A stretch of 64,000 nt of DNA from Haliotis asinina (taxonomy: Eukaryota > Mollusca > Gastropoda > Lepetellida > Haliotidae). Location of the stretch: assembly GCF_037392515.1 (NCBI RefSeq), contig NC_090280.1:24929118-24993117 (forward strand), given 5' to 3'. Position 1 is the stretch's first letter, and each line of letters opens with the position of its first letter. Shown here in pieces: positions 63,754 through 64,000 of this stretch. The notes beneath the pieces were generated by a model. The model was not told the DNA's origin. It was given only the letters and a program-made list of their open reading frames with translations, and did not search any database. The translations under genes and the position numbers were made by a program.

Positions 63754-64000
63754 CTGCCAAGGGGGAGAGGAAAGAAGACGGGAGGGAGCTATATTGTCCA
63801 GCTCAATACCAGCAGCAGCAATAAACGGCTTTATTCTAAGCCCAAGAGGTGGAACAAGAGAAGACTTTTTGCTATATAAATCCTCATGCAGAGGATTGAA
63901 GACACAGTTATATGCAGGGTTAGATTCGTTAGAGTATAGTTTTGTGATATATTGTAAAGATAATTTGATACTGCGTTGTGCAAGAGATGGTTCATCGGCC

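Larger units (their letters stand above)
62289..64000 (-). mobile_element. LINE 3' part (RNase H type), runs off window
   Basis: Minus-strand non-LTR element: RNase H domain at 63238-63753, then a C-terminal Cys motif, about 580 bases of untranslated sequence and an end at gccgatgtgacgttaaatg followed by (CTCA)n (62291-62303 on the plus strand). Reverse transcriptase should lie beyond the right edge. The end closely resembles the SINE A and B 3' ends. Confidence 0.85.

Overview
The window is eukaryotic, repeat-rich, AT-leaning invertebrate DNA. It most resembles a gastropod mollusc genome, and abalone-like (Haliotis) is my best guess. Evidence: dozens of tRNA-derived SINEs ending in a (CTCA)n tail, spliced genes with GT-AG introns, Tc1/mariner relics, non-LTR elements with RNase H, a Ty3-type LTR element and many micro/minisatellites. 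There are no operons, ribosome-binding sites or prokaryotic features. Most open reading frames of 60-150 codons are chance or satellite frames.

Layout. 1-3781 is one copy of a segmental duplication whose second copy lies at about 43996-48031. Both start in a 49-bp minisatellite array. 3782-8900 is intergenic with one SINE and degenerate repeats. 8900-22450 is a nest of mobile elements: a decayed transposase-like gene, a tRNA-Leu-type SINE, a solo LTR with a 4-bp target duplication, a dead Tc1 element with intact 18-bp inverted repeats, an internally deleted second Tc1 element, and a 7.3-kb LTR retrotransposon. That retrotransposon has the domain order Gag-PR-IN-RT-RH, which is the Gmr1-type order rather than the usual Ty3 order, and a tRNA-Pro primer site. 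Its RT is split by a 1.16-kb insertion.

23514-32722 (+) holds the best gene. Eleven exons can be joined with GT-AG sites and consistent phases into a predicted 551-residue type I membrane receptor: signal peptide, three Ig domains, one transmembrane helix and a cytoplasmic tail with a ladder of tyrosine motifs. Two of these are strict ITIMs, three more are related motifs, and one is a Grb2-type YxN site. This is the architecture of an inhibitory or paired innate immune receptor, and I rate it the most interesting biology here. Its introns contain SINEs and two minisatellites.

33000-40800 is intergenic and repeat-derived, including a SINE with a 5S-rRNA-like head. 40800-44520 is the 49-bp minisatellite interrupted by a LINE. 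48400-58400 holds microsatellites and SINE fragments, with no gene I can support. 58972-61785 (-) is a C2H2 zinc-finger gene with several frame breaks, so a pseudogene or an error-affected gene. Its 5' end abuts an antisense LINE fragment. 62289-64000 (-) is the 3' part of a LINE carrying an RNase H domain. Its 3' end resembles the tail of the SINEs in this window and suggests the enzyme source for them.

Everything here is read by eye. Identities, family names and exon joins are inferences that need alignment and RNA evidence.
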